NCBI RefSeq assembly: GCF_028389875.1
Contig: NC_084678.1
Location: forward strand, 11,004,899-11,068,898
Length of the DNA: 64,000 bases
Direction: 5' to 3'
Source of the DNA: Rhea pennata
Taxonomy: Eukaryota; Chordata; Aves; Rheiformes; Rheidae
Shown here: piece by piece, positions 41,560 to 53,558 of the stretch
How positions within the stretch are numbered: the first letter of the stretch is position 1
Layout: each line of letters starts with the position of its first letter
Notes under the pieces: generated by a model
The model's input: the letters and a program-made list of their open reading frames with translations, nothing else
Databases searched by the model: none
Told to the model about the DNA's origin: nothing
Made by a program: the position numbers and the translations under genes

Positions 41560-44250
41560 AAGAGTCTGTAGGCAGTGCTTGTAACAAATAAATAAATAAC
41601 AGCAGCTAAAGTTATTTTGCGTGCAGTGGTAATTAGCGGCTGGTTATACACACAATTAATGGGTGGACTGTTTAATACCGGAAATTGCATTGTTCCATTG
41701 AGGCTGTATACACAACAGTCAGCTTAGGGCAGTTTTGCCAGGAATTATCTATAAAAACCCTCTTGAAGTTTAATGAAGTTAAACATCTGGACAGCCTCCA
41801 GAGCAGAACAATTGAGCTCGAATATACTTTCATGGTGGATAATTTGCTTTCAGGTTAGGGAAACCTGCAACACTGAACTCGGTGCAAGATTTGATTGTTT
41901 TTTTGCGCTTGGCTTGTGGAGTTTGGTGCACAGATAACTCATCCTTTGAAGAGCAGTGCTTGTGACAGCAGAGGGAGGCCTTCCTTATGCAAAAGGTAAA
42001 AATTTTAACTCATTCCATGGGATATTTCTATATTTGACATTGCATTTGGTTCTTAAATATTCTTTAAAAAACGCTAGCAGGAAACACACCTTAAGATCAC
42101 GGAAGCAATCAGACTTGCTTCAATTCCAATCAAAAGGTCCTGTGTAAAAAGACAGAGCTTATTTGTTGACAACAGAACCTTAATGCAGTGTAGTGGTTTG
42201 ACTACTTTTTAATTTGTCTTGGATTGCAGCCTTTTCCAAAGCTTTGATTTTCAAATGACTTGTTAAGCTTTACCAAGCCTGAACGTAAAAGCTATACTTG
42301 TATGTTTCTTACATGACATGTGGAATGCGGAAGCTCAACTTAACTGTGGATGCATCTCCTAAGACCTTTCTTCCTCTTGGGGCTTCATCTGCTGCTGCTT
42401 TATGAGAAGGCTGACTCTGCTTCTTCAAAGCTTTTGTTCCTGTTGCCAGAGAGGAATCAAACGAAACGGGGAGTTTCTACGTGGGAGGCAGTGCCAACAC
42501 TAACCGTTATTTCATCTGCAATAATAGCTCAGTGGCATAAGAACATCCACAGCCAAACTTACTGATTTTCTTGTTTTTCTGCCAAGAGGGTTTCCTGATT
42601 CCTGAAATTAGCCCCATTGCCAAGTGATATTGTCAGATCACATGGCCACTAGTCCTAATTGTCTCTAGAGCTACAGACTTGCAATCAGTATAGACCTTAA
42701 AGTGCAGACCAGGAAGTGTTCTCCAGTTGTTTTCATCCACAGAAGGCCTGGTCTATCTATAATAATAATATGTATAATAAATTACCCAGAGCATATTTTT
42801 AGATGAAAATTACTTAAATGCTATCCTAATATAGAGGAAATTGCACCAGTATGAAGACACTGTATAACATATTCCTTTTTTCTGATAACAATCACTGTGC
42901 TGGTATCTGGCATTTTCATACCAGAATGTAACATTGGTGGATACCTCGCTGAATATAACTTTACATGCATTGATCTAATTAAAGCTGTATGCTTTTATAG
43001 CAGAGACAAAGTCTAAGGCTTTTCTTTTGCTGCGAAGATGGATATAATACGCCCTATTCGTCTCTTTTGCTACCATGAATGAGGATCCACAGAAGTCACT
43101 GGTCCTAACTGATGTAGAAATAGGTCATTATGAATCAGGTCTAAAATCTGTAAGCACTCACTCTTGATTAATATTACTTTCTCTGGCATCAAAGGCCCAT
43201 TGTGCTAGGGAGAAGAACAGAAAGTACTGTTGTAACTAAAAGATGAAGGCAGGCTTTTGTGTTCTGTGTGCAGAGAACCAGTAACAAGTTTTGGTTCTTC
43301 ACTACTAGTCTACAGGTTAGCAGAGGCCACTGCAAAAATATCATCTGCCTACAACGTTACTCCTATGGAGCAACATATTTCTTTTACCTCTGTTTTCTAT
43401 AACTAGTAAGAAATGTAAATCTGCAGATTATGTCAAATTTATGCAGTTTTTATGTGATTGATTTAGTGTTGCATCAATTACCAGAAAACAGGGACATAAA
43501 TAACAAACTTAGTTTTAGGATTAAAGAGGCAAATGAATTTTTTGAAAGGATAAGTATTAGTTTATTTTATCATAAGAAAATCAAAATATACAGTACAGTA
43601 TCATTCAGATGCTAGTGTGAATTAAAGAGTAAGGCCCATGGTTCCCTGTCTGAGCTAGTCCAGGGTTGAACAAACCACAGAAATCTTAATTTTCTGTAAA
43701 ATTTATTAACTAGTTATTACAAGAGTCTTGTAAAGCAGGGAGAGGCCCGATCAGCCTTGATTTTGGTTTCTACTAGGATTAATTACAAGTATGGATATAA
43801 ACAAGTATTTGATGAAACAACTAAGTTTTTTCCTATCATCTGAAAAACATTAATAACAAGATTGTAGGCAAGGCCTTGGAGTTAGGACTGCAGTGGGGAT
43901 GTGGGTGCCCCCTTGTGTTCCTATTAGAACTTTAAATAGTTTTTAATTTGTTATCACACCTCGCCAAGACAAGAGAGAAGTTGTCTCAATCATGTAAAGC
44001 CTTTGCATTTTAGCTTTTTATTTTACATTAATAACCAATATGAAGCATAACCTTATAATCACTGATTCTATTATAATGTAGACTTTGCTAATTTAAGCAC
44101 TGTTGAAAACCATAGAAGGTGGCTTGGTTGTTTTTACTTTTAAGTATAAAGTTTATCAAAAGAGCTTCCTCTCCCCCCCCTGCCCTGGGCTGTTTTAAAG
44201 CTCGCTAGCTGAGGATTTGTTTCTCATGCCTTGCTGCACAAACTGCATTC
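41560..44250. other. Sequence between the CpG island and the BCAS1 3' end
   Basis: AT-rich and without a supported gene. The first 300 bases (about 41590-41890) are rich in homeobox-like ATTA cores and low in simple repeats, which looks more like regulatory sequence than neutral spacer. The remainder shows nothing distinctive. Confidence 0.6.
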
Positions 44251-44254
44251 CTTT

Positions 44255-44585
44255 GTCACATGCACTTTTTCTGCCATTTATTTAATTCACTACCACTTTC
44301 TTACCTTACATACCCTACCCTCCATAGACTTAAAATCATCCACATAACCTCCTTTTAAGTGTAATACTACACATTGCTTCTTGTCAGAGTTTTGGTTTAA
44401 TCTTTACAGCTACTTTCTAGCATCTAATCAACAAATCCTGTAAATGATATACCTTAAATGATACAACAGTGTTTGCTTTAGCCTCAGATATTTGATGACA
44501 GCCATATAAAGGAAAATAATGAGTCATCTTTACTGCATGGGAGCTCATAGACAGCTGCTGCTCCTTCAGCAGCCAAGTGTATTCA
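44255..44585 (-). other. BCAS1: BCAS1 3'UTR (putative)
   Basis: About 330 bases run from the stop codon to a predicted cleavage site. The right-hand limit is fixed by the stop codon. The left-hand limit is inferred from the AATAAA at 44277-44282 with a GT-rich stretch (gtttgtg, minus strand) at 44237-44243 just beyond it. A weaker ATTAAA at 44397-44402 could give a shorter end, and another AATAAA near 44017 a longer one. RNA 3'-end reads would settle which is used. Confidence 0.6.
44277..44286 (-). terminator. BCAS1 polyadenylation signal (overlapping ATTAAA/AATAAA)
   Basis: Read on the minus strand the site is ATTAAATAAA: a variant ATTAAA immediately overlapped by the canonical AATAAA. It lies about 300 bases after the BCAS1 stop, with a GT-rich element some 35 bases downstream, the usual spacing for cleavage near 44258. 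Confidence 0.6.
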
Positions 44586-44660
44586 TTACTTGGATTTCCC
44601 AGCAGGTAGGATAGACACGGGATCTGTTTGCACTTCGGCATCAGACATCCTTTTAGGACC
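44586..44660 (-). CDS. BCAS1: BCAS1 last coding exon with stop codon (24 codons plus TAA)
   Basis: The acceptor is atcttattccacag just right of 44660, with a good pyrimidine-rich run. It encodes [20 protein letters not shown] followed by GKSK and TAA at 44588-44586. The human end is [20 protein letters not shown] then GKSK, so the match is nearly complete. The core VQTD resembles the short peptides bound by dynein light chain LC8 (DYNLL), and BCAS1 has been reported to bind that protein. Assigning the contact to this motif is my inference. It follows the 50250 exon in phase 0 across a 5589-nt intron. Confidence 0.95.
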   Translation of the reverse strand, partial: [24 protein letters not shown]

Positions 44661-46780
44661 CTGTGGAATAAGATATAGAAATTTATAAATAGTGTTGAAC
44701 ATTTCATAACAGTTAAGTTTGGAATTACATGTTAGAACTTTGCTAGCAGGCATTTTCTACTCATATCACCTCACTGCTTTTTTTTTTTTTCATTTGCCCT
44801 TTTGAAAATACACTTAAGTATATGAGAACCATCTGTATCATGACAATCCTAGAATGCTACTGCCTATAATTTTCCCTAAAAGTGTTGATTGCTTATATTA
44901 ATACAATTTTCTCAGTCAGCATAGGAAGAAATTGTACTCAGAAACTGCACTAACCAAATCAGAGACATGCTGCTGTGTATCTGTAGTATTGTAGTTCTGG
45001 CATTATTCTCACTAAAATATCCCTGGTCCAGATGGTTCACTGAAACCATCATCTCTGATTTAAGAGTCCTTCAAGCATGATTAATAGTTATATTATAGCC
45101 AGCCTTGATCTGCTCTAAGTTAAAGGAACATTAAATACTGTTATGCATGACAGGTATTTGACAATGTTAGAGTGATACAGCTTTTTTACACTACAAATAC
45201 AATTTTGGTTTTGGAATCAGTTCAAGACAGTAATCTGGCTTAGGTGGAGGAAATGCACTGGTCTAGATATACCAACCAAATTTTTGACCAGTAATTGACA
45301 AAAATTTGGCTTTAGTTTAAGATGCTTTGACCCAATTTTATTGGCCTTGAGACTATTAAACATTTCAGAACAGCAAAATGGATCCACAAATACTCTTTTA
45401 GAGGGTACAGTTAAATCTGTGTGCAGTTGCAAATCTTGTTTTGTAGCCAGATGCCTATATCATTGTGGGCTTAGCAGAAAAGTATAGTGACAAAGTTATA
45501 GCTGACTGCTAAATGTTTTCCTTACAATAAGAACTGTGAAGAATCATACGCTAATTGTCCTTTCACACAATATATTACACACGGGAAACCTGACTCATGC
45601 GTTAGGTCACCATAGGACTGTTCTGTAGCAAACTGGGAGAGTGAAAGATCTTGACTTCCTCATTCCTCTAAGGAGCTAGCAGCATTTTTTTTTATATATA
45701 TATATTGATTATTAGGCTTGAATTCATTGGTATCCTTTTAATTTTTGCCTTTGAAAATCTTAGCATATATAAAAAAGCAGCTAACGATCACAATGGACTA
45801 AGAGAATCCTCTGCCTTTTGCTAACTGTAATCCTGTGTTGATGTGGGCAGTTACAGCTCCACGGACAGCAATGAATTTGCTTCTACTTTTATTGATGTTG
45901 AATTTGGAACAGACACTAGAACAGAGTGATTTTTTGGGGGCTACTTATATCCAACAGCAACAGAAGACACTTAAAAATATATAATGTAACAGGTTCTAAT
46001 GTCTATCAAACAATACCAAACGAGCTAGTCACTCCAAATTTGTCCAGTAATCCTAACAGTCTAGACATCTGTTAAATGATTTCCTGCATTACAAGATTAA
46101 CTTGGGGTCTGTCAGCTGACTGTTCTTGTGCGTGGTTTAATAAATGATATTAAACAATTTCTAGGATGACCTAAGAAATAAGATGATACCATTTGCTGCA
46201 CCTCCTATAAATGATGCAGACTGTGTGCTCCTTTCAGATAATCCCCATTTTGACTCATTTAGCACATTTGCAGATAGGTTAATGTTTGCCTATGTTACAG
46301 TCTCCCTGCTGCGCCCATTTTCAAGGTGGCTTGCTGATTGAAACAGGAAGCTTTGAAAGAAACTCACCAATGATTCTTGTTAAATTGGAATTTCCGAGCC
46401 TTAAGTTAAATATAGAACTTTGTTCCTGTGCTTTTAATGGACAAATTCTGGCTCTGCTGTCAGGTTCAGAAGCACATGTGCCATAGATTCACAGATTGCT
46501 CTCAGTTACTTTGCGTAGCCCTCGTAAGCACAGTGGAAGTTGTCCCCCTTTGTGGTGGTTAGGCTGGAACATACTTAATTTGGGCAGAACACTTCAAACT
46601 GCCTGCACAGGAATGTAATAGAGTTGGGGTAGTTTATTCTTCAGGTTGTGTGCCTGGGAAGCTTTTGTCAGTATACCTGATATTCTGATCTGAAATAGGC
46701 CAGCAGGATAGTTTCTGCATGCTTAGAGCTCCTACCTCCAACAACTTCAGTATGAGTTATTTTAGCTCAGAAAATAATGC

Positions 46781-46852
46781 CTTTTTTTCTTTCTTTCTTT
46801 TCTTTTTCTTTTTTTCTTTTCTTTTTTTTTTCTTTTTTTTTTTTTTTTTTTT
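46781..46852 (+). repeat. (TTTC)n pyrimidine tract in BCAS1 intron
   Basis: About 72 bases of pure T and C, starting with TTTC units and ending in a long T run. The polypurine strand is the BCAS1 sense strand. Confidence 0.9.
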
Positions 46853-47674
46853 GGAAATACCAATCTTTCTAAATTATCTAGGTTACAAATTCATCTTCTT
46901 TGCTCTAAGGACAGTCATGGGACCTTACTGTCTGTGCCAAAACTGTACAAGCTAGGCCATGCCACTTTTTGCTTGCCTAAGTGGCTCTGTTTGTATCAAA
47001 AGTTTCAGCATTTGTTAGCCCAACTGGGAGCAGTTGCCTGAACTGAAGTATTCTCGTCAGCTGCATTCCTGCACTATGACATCCTTTAACACTGTGTGCT
47101 TTCCCAGAGGAATCAACAAGTTCAGGAGTGAACGTTGTTAAAATAGCTGCTTTTGAAATAGCTGACCAGAATTTAGGGGGAGTTCAGTGGGCATGGATTA
47201 TGTGAGCAAGTAAGGCCTACTGAATCTCCTGTTAAAAGTCTTCCATTTTCTCAGTACAGAGCTGAATATTTTGTCTGGGAAGTTGTTACCAGATACCAGA
47301 GCTGTTATCTTGAATGGAAATTTTGGTTTCTTTCTGATGTAATACTTTTAGATTAATGATTACACCTTCCTGAGACTTAATTTGATCATGTAGAAAATGT
47401 GGAGATTATTTTTTGGACCCATTGCAATGGGGGTCTTCTTGTCAGTGTGGGTAATCTTGTCAGTGAAATGGAAAGAGAGGTGGTCATTCTCTGTGAAAAT
47501 TTTTCCATATCTTTTTGATTTTAAATTTAATTCTTCTTGTATAAAGAAGCCAGAATGTCCAGTGCAATGGAAATATATACTTAATCACTTCAGGAGCAGG
47601 TTGTTTTTCCCAGTTCAAAAGCACAATAAACTGGCCAAATCAACTATATTGTTATCAAAACTGTTTTTTTAACA

Positions 47675-47698
47675 CCATCTCCTATTAATGGGAGATGG
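47675..47698. repeat. Short hairpin in BCAS1 intron
   Basis: ccatctcc and ggagatgg pair across eight bases, extended by a T-G wobble and an A-T pair to ten pairs with a TTAA loop. Too short for a microRNA precursor. Confidence 0.6.
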
Positions 47699-48575
47699 AA
47701 GATGTAGGGATCCCATCGGCCTCTATAAATACAGCAGAAGATGAGGGACTACACAGTCAAATTGTCTAGTTTACTCTTTGAACATGCAAAACTATCTCAC
47801 AGAACATCTCTTCCTTCTTTGTCTTTTTTCTCCTTTTTTTTTTCGTCTTTTTACCTCTGATCAAAAGCTTTCTCATCCCCTTTGAATCAGAGATACCTTT
47901 CCTGCATCTCTGAGTCTTCTAAGAACTTGCACTTGAAAGGATGTTTCCTTGCTTGCTTACACTTCCTAATCTCTGGAATAATTCTAAATTTGTATCTATT
48001 GTTAAACTCTACAAAAGATTTTTTGGATACAGTTTGTGTGAATGACATTATACAAAATAAAGGGCAGCTGTCAACAAGCAGAGAAGCTCTTTCTCATACA
48101 CTGGCTTCAGTGAGCATTTTGACAGAGGAAAGCTCTCAGTACTTAATTTCAGCAAATCTCCAGATCAGGAAAACAAATCTCAATTATCTCTAGAAATAAT
48201 AGAGGTAGTTAACATTTACCCATTTCTAGATAACCTATGCCAGAAAAATGTGTCTCTTTCCCCTTTCCTCCAGTTGACATAAGAGATCTGTTACCATTTT
48301 CTAAGTGGTTGAAGTAACAGAACTCCTGATTTCACTTCTGGGAGCGGGGAGGAGCAGTTTCAAACACACATTGCAGAATACTACAGCTACACACTGCAGT
48401 TGTGAGTGTGACTCATACATTATGCAGTCACACCAACATTGTGCACAAGGGCAATTTCATATAGAAATTTGGAGGCAAAGGGTGAGGAAAGAAAAGTACA
48501 TGTGCACAAACACACACGTTTGATAATTTCAGTTAGCTAATATACCTTATAGATAACTATTAAGCAACAGACCTG

Positions 48576-48594
48576 TTTTTTTTTTTTTTTTTTT
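48576..48594 (+). repeat. Poly-T run
   Basis: Nineteen T residues in the last BCAS1 intron. Confidence 0.85.
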
Positions 48595-48619
48595 CACATT
48601 ATAATAAGCAAGAAGATTT

Positions 48620-48760
48620 CTCCTCTTGATTTCAGTGGGTGCCACAGATTAATGGAAGTCAATGGAAGTTGTTGGTTACTACAGTGAGCTCCATGACTTC
48701 CTTGTTCCAGTGAAATCTACAGGAAAATCCCACTGATTCTTAATGGACTAGGATTTTACC
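48620..48760. repeat. Possible old interspersed repeat
   Basis: It contains tgatttcagtggg, gaagtcaatggaagt and aaaatcccactgattctt, echoing the cccattgacttcaatgggag phrases of an old amniote repeat. It lies inside the last BCAS1 intron. Family unassigned. Confidence 0.35.
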
Positions 48761-49091
48761 ACAGAACAGTGGAGTGAAACACAAAAAGCAGAAGTAAGTG
48801 GCTGGATTGTTATTAATAAATCCCACAGAAAGAGTTTGTTCTTTTGTTCTTAATCGTCCTGCTTACCCATAATTATTTTGGTAATGCAAATAGCTCTCTG
48901 TAGGATATAGAGTAATTCTGTGAAATGTGTGTAAATTAAACACTTCTTATGATGTGGAAAAACATCTGCCTCAAAATGAGTCATAGTGGTCTGTATAGCT
49001 GTGTAACTTTATAACAGAGTGTTCTAACAGGGCTAATTTTCAAATCAGGGTTATCATTTCAACATGTATTACTTTACTTTTCTTCTTTTAG

Positions 49092-49208
49092 GCCCAGAGG
49101 GCTGCCTGTTTTTTTTTTCTTTCATGACAGCCTTAGAAGCAGAGTACGGAAGAAAGTAAAAAGCTCTGTGTGTCTCAGAGAAACCAGATTCACTACGAAG
49201 CATTACAG
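49092..49208 (+). ncRNA. Candidate antisense exon (speculative)
   Basis: On the plus strand the segment is preceded by a pyrimidine-rich acceptor (acttttcttcttttag) and followed by CAG|gtaatg. There is no long frame across it. It lies in the last BCAS1 intron, antisense to the gene, 7.5 kb downstream of the plus-strand donor at the CpG island. Splice-like borders occur by chance, so this needs RNA support. Confidence 0.2.
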
Positions 49209-49608
49209 GTAATGTAGTCAAATCAGTGCTTTGAATTTGTGATGAAGCTCAGTTTGCAAATGAGCTTTCTAAAAGATGCTAAAAATGACCCCATAACTCT
49301 GTGGATTCAATGCTGTTGTGGCAGATTGCGAGGAAAAAGAAGTAAACTACTTCCTTTCAACTGATTTATAAAAAGCAATGGAAATCTGTCCTCTTGCACT
49401 GAGGCTTGAAAGGCAATCCCAGGTCTAACCTGTGTTTTTGTTTATGCATTGACCTCTGAATGTGTTCAAGGAGGGGAAAAAAGAAAAAGAAGAGAAAAAA
49501 AGAAAGAGGAATTCCCATCTACTGAGCGCTATGAGGAAGCTCTAGTTGCATCAGTAATACCAAGCCTTGTAGAAATGTATCCTAAATTCTTTTGTATCTA
49601 CGTTTCAG

Positions 49609-49659
49609 GTTTTGGTGAAGGGAACATGGCAAGCTGAAAGTGAGATTTTACAAAATAAG
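49609..49659 (+). ncRNA. Candidate antisense exon (speculative)
   Basis: A 51-nt plus-strand segment with an acceptor-like tatctacgtttcag before it and AAG|gtagga after it. Same reasoning as for 49092-49208; no coding signal. Confidence 0.15.
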
Positions 49660-49821
49660 GTAGGAAATAAAAATACACCTGTATTTTTTTGTGCACTAAC
49701 TAGTCTATTACTGGTTGATAATGCAAGGAGCTTATCTAGTGACAGCTCTGTTACCTCCCATGCACCAAGAGGTCTACCCTGATTTGCTCCTGGAGAAAGT
49801 CTCTCCTTGCAAGGGATGCCC

Positions 49822-49841
49822 ATGCTGCTTTGAAGCAGCAT
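49822..49841. repeat. Short palindrome in BCAS1 intron
   Basis: atgctgctt and aagcagcat pair perfectly across two bases. Confidence 0.6.
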
Positions 49842-50249
49842 CGCTGCAGACAGATGTACTCTTTCGCTTTTCCTTAATATACATACCATAATTTATGGGT
49901 GGTTCAGTACCTGCTACAGGAAGAGTTGAGTCATCTGTGTAGCCAGGGCATGAACCTCTAAATAGGGGCATGGGAACAAGTATAGCTGTCCCATAGCAGA
50001 TTGTACTTGCCTAAGACTTACCCTGAGGTCCAAGTGGTTTTTTTTTTTTTTGCCTTTGACTAAAAACTTGCTCTTGTTTTGCCTTAGTCCTGCAAGCTGC
50101 TTGTAAAGTTGCACTTCTTTGTTGTAACCCTCAGTGCCAGCTGGAGCACTATGCACCACAGCACAAATCTCACATGGCAAGCAACTTGCAGGTCTGATGT
50201 TTAAATCAGTTGAATAATGACTTAAAAAGATAGGATGAAATTAACGTAC

Positions 50250-50516
50250 GAGGCCCTTTAAGAACCCTCCAAAGGACTGCCTCTTCTCTGTCTTCTTGAA
50301 GGAGGGTTCCTTTGAAGTGTCTCCTCCATTCTGGATGGAATCAGTCTCAGTTGTTTGCTGCTCTCTGGAGTCTAGCTGTTCTCTGGTTTCCTGTTTGTTG
50401 CCTTTTTGCTTGCTCAGCTCCACTGTCGACTTCTTGTCTTTTGAACTCTCTTTGCTCTTTTGGCCCACAGGTTCACTTTCAGCTGGGGCAACTGGCCTCT
50501 CTGTGGAGTTTGATGT
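50250..50516 (-). CDS. BCAS1: BCAS1 internal coding exon (89 codons)
   Basis: The acceptor reads ctgctttag just right of 50516. The exon runs TSNSTERPVAPAE... and ends SFGGFLKGL. It contains SSKDKKSTVELSKQKGNKQE, which mirrors human SSKDKKSAAEMNKQKSNKQE, and later DSIQNGG and KRQSFGGFLKGL against human NSLQNG and KRQQSLGGFFKGL. This is the segment that identified the gene. The composition is highly charged (K, E, Q, S, T), consistent with a disordered or weakly helical tail. The donor is CTC|gtacgt, which departs from consensus at -1, -2 and +4. If it is not used, translation ends two codons on (VR, stop), giving a shorter C-terminus without the last exon. Length is 267 nt, phase 0-0. Confidence 0.96.
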
Positions 50517-50998
50517 CTAAAGCAGTTTCAAACAATGGTTATTTTTAATGGGAGATGTAAACATTTTGGCAGGTGATCCATAAATACATTAAAAAATGAA
50601 AGGCAACCTGTCAGGAAGAAATCCTGCTATCCAACAGGTTTTTATTTACAGAGTTTGAGACTGGCTCCTATAGCCTTGACTTTAGGAAGTACTCCTAGGG
50701 AGATTTCATAGGATTACTTAAGAGCAAAGACTGCAAGATAAAAGCCATTACTGCATAGACTTACTTTATTTTTGTATATGTCTATGCTGAAGCTGCTTTA
50801 GGAGGCAGAGAACATGCATGGGAAGATGCAAAGAGTCACAGGCATGCACTTTAAACTGTGACTCCCTCAACTTCTGCATCTGAGGCTGTGAAAGCAGCTG
50901 AAAAGTGCAGGGGTAGGGTTTGAGAGAGAAAGGAAGTAACTGGTATCAAAGTAAAGGATAAAAAGAGTCCACTATAAAACTGCAACACTCCACCAAAA

Positions 50999-51016
50999 AT
51001 TAATTAATTAATTAAT
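50999..51016 (+). repeat. (TTAA)n microsatellite
   Basis: About four and a half TTAA units in a BCAS1 intron. Confidence 0.85.
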
Positions 51017-53164
51017 CCAACATACTGATTTGGCTATGGAAAGCCAGTGTTACACAAATTCCTTGTACAAGTGCAAAAGAAGAGAGAGTGAATATTCCAA
51101 AGATAAATGTAATGACAGAGTACCTATTTATAGTAAGGGGCAAAGATTATGAAACTCAGAAAAGAAAGGGAGATGATTGAAGTTCACAGAAAAAAAATTC
51201 AGATCTGTCAAGGAAGATAAGACAATGAAACTGTTACCACAGTAGCAAATGACTAGATATGTTCTTGCTAGGAAATCTGCTTGCAAATAGGATTTTCTTT
51301 TTCCTTATGCCAAAAATCATATTACCTTATTTATTTATTTGTCATATTTAACTGCTGGAAATATGACATTTGCACTCAGGTGATAGCTCAGAGCTAAATG
51401 ATGTACAGTTTTCCCAACTTCTGGAATATTACCATTACTCTTGAAAAGTTTAGTGTTCTTCTAAAAGCTTAGAGTTACTGTTATCCGCTTACATGACTAG
51501 CTTAACTTTCATTAAAAACAAGGAAATTTGTAGATATCATGATTTCACATAAAAATCTGAAAGCAGAAACTCTAGAGAAATAGTACGTAAATAAACCTAT
51601 TAGATATATATTTAAAAAAAAAAAAACTTCTCAACCCAATCTCTAGGATTGTTTTAGGAAATCAAGAAAGAGGTGGGGTGACATTTTATCTTGATTCTTC
51701 TTTTTTCCCCACTTAAATTTTTTAAAAAAGCTGAATAGTCAAAACTGAATGCATTAAGTCCTCAACAAAATACATGTTTATATTTAACTATTTCTTTAAG
51801 GGCAGACATTTATAAGGGTGTGCATATTTGCTTATATCTGGATTTGTCTGCTTTTATATACAAAATACACGGTCATGAAGTTAGTCTCTTTTTCCTTCTC
51901 TTTGTTCACGTTCTGCAGCAGAGACATGAGGACAATGTGTGAAATCTGGAGGTGCAATCCTATGATCAGTAGCCCCATGCACCACAGGCAGGCAATCTGA
52001 GAGCCAGTAGTTTATTAAAGCAAATTCAATAATCTCAAAATACAAGAGGACTGCTTGCTCTAACTACACAGCCAGTGCACACTGTCTGCATCTTGTTCAC
52101 TTCACTTGAGGAAAGAGACCTGCTTAGATGCACTTTTGAGTGCCCAAGTGATGCAAGATCTCTCCCAGAACAACAAATGGAGCTTCATAAACCCAAATTT
52201 AATTCTGCTTGGTTTTTATTCTCATTTCAGAATGAGAAGGGGAAGCACTCAGTTTGCTGGCCCCATCAGTTAGCTTGACAGGATCCTTATAACTCTTATT
52301 TGCCCTGGTTTTCTTTTGAAATGTTTCTCTCTGGTGCAGTAGCAGATGTGGACATTCAATTCAAAAATAACCACGTCACCCCAAATACACTTGTGAGGCT
52401 GAGTATGTCTGTGTTCAAAGATGCTAGAATGACTTAACACTCTGTGAAATCTGTGGGTTTACTTTGTGGGTGAAAAATTAGAATAGACTCTTCCTTACCA
52501 CACATATTTGATTATCTAAGTGCCCAGTAGTTATGGTACTGCAGCAAAATTCAAGCTGGATGCAACAGGACTATTTCTATAAGCAGATTTGGGCCTTTGA
52601 TGTTATTCCAACTAAACACTTTAAAAATATTCATAATACATTTTCCAGGCAAAATATATATATATATGTAAAAGTCAGATAATCTCTTTGAGGTGTTTCA
52701 TATTAACTTTGAAAGGCAGGAAATTGGCATATTTTATATTGATGAGAGCAGCTCAGGAAATACAAAGTGAAAGCTATGAATAATGAAACATGTTAATGTT
52801 TCTTATTCTAAAGGTTGATCTGCACTTGACAGATTGCTTTAGTTCTCTTGGCATTAACAGTGCCACAGGGGGACAAAAAAAGAAAAAAAAAAAAGATTAG
52901 CAGGATAGTATTTTTCCCTGTAATGTTACAAGAGGCCTTAATCCAGAGCTCCATTCTAAATGCAAAAGAAAGACTTCATAAATTTCACTGGACTTTGGAT
53001 CAATGATCTGATGCATTTCTGTAGCATGCAGAATGGCAGTAATGAAAAGTGAACAAGAATCACAGCATTCCAGAAACAGTACAGGATAATTTAAGGAGAT
53101 TGCTTCATGCAAACTCTAAAAAAGGAAAAAGTCACAAAAGCAGATACGTTCTTTTCCTGAGCTG

Positions 53165-53215
53165 TTTTATATAGCAAAATTGTGCTAATTTATACCAGTG
53201 TAAGTGAGATAATAA
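53165..53215 (+). repeat. Possible old interspersed repeat scrap
   Basis: attgtgctaatttataccag followed by tgtaagtgag resembles the gtgctaatttacaccagctgag phrase of an old amniote repeat. Very short; weak support. Confidence 0.25.
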
Positions 53216-53534
53216 GGAAGACTTAGAAGTTAAAAAAATGGAAGGAAACTGATTGCTACTTAGTAAGAAATGGATGCAAGACTGTAACTTTTAGTCACCT
53301 GATCAGATTGTCTAACCTCCCCCCAAACTATTGTATGAAATAAGGATTTTTTCTTGCTCTTCCTTAAATTTCAGTGAAAAGTTTTAATTTTCACTCTCAC
53401 TTTTCTTCCATATAGTTTCCATCTAAATAATTTTGTCCTTAGAAGACAAAAATATATCTACAAAAAAAATTATTCTAATGTATGTAGTTAGTTTCACTGC
53501 TTAAGTCAAGGAATGTGCAGAAAGTAAAATAATA

Positions 53535-53558
53535 GGAAGAGAGAGAGAGAAAGAGAAA
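53535..53558 (+). repeat. (GA)n microsatellite
   Basis: A short purine tract of GA units in a BCAS1 intron, about 300 bases from the 66-nt exon. Confidence 0.8.

Larger units (their letters stand above)
44661..50249 (-). other. BCAS1: BCAS1 last intron
   Basis: This intron holds no sense-strand coding sequence I can support. It contains a pyrimidine tract (46781-46852), a T run (48576-48594), an old repeat-like stretch (48620-48760), two short hairpins (47675-47698 and 49822-49841) and two plus-strand segments with splice-like borders (49092-49208 and 49609-49659). Confidence 0.85.

Noticed and set aside
40410..41561. 383-codon plus-strand open frame and several overlapping frames in the CpG island
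   Set aside because: The peptides are Arg/Ala/Gly/Pro-rich on every frame and strand, as expected when stop codons are rare in GC-rich DNA. No domain is recognisable, and the frame begins in unrelated AT-rich sequence.
44417..44707. 96-codon minus-strand frame across the last BCAS1 exon
   Set aside because: It is out of frame with the true BCAS1 reading, which ends at TAA 44586-44588, and it runs across the splice acceptor.
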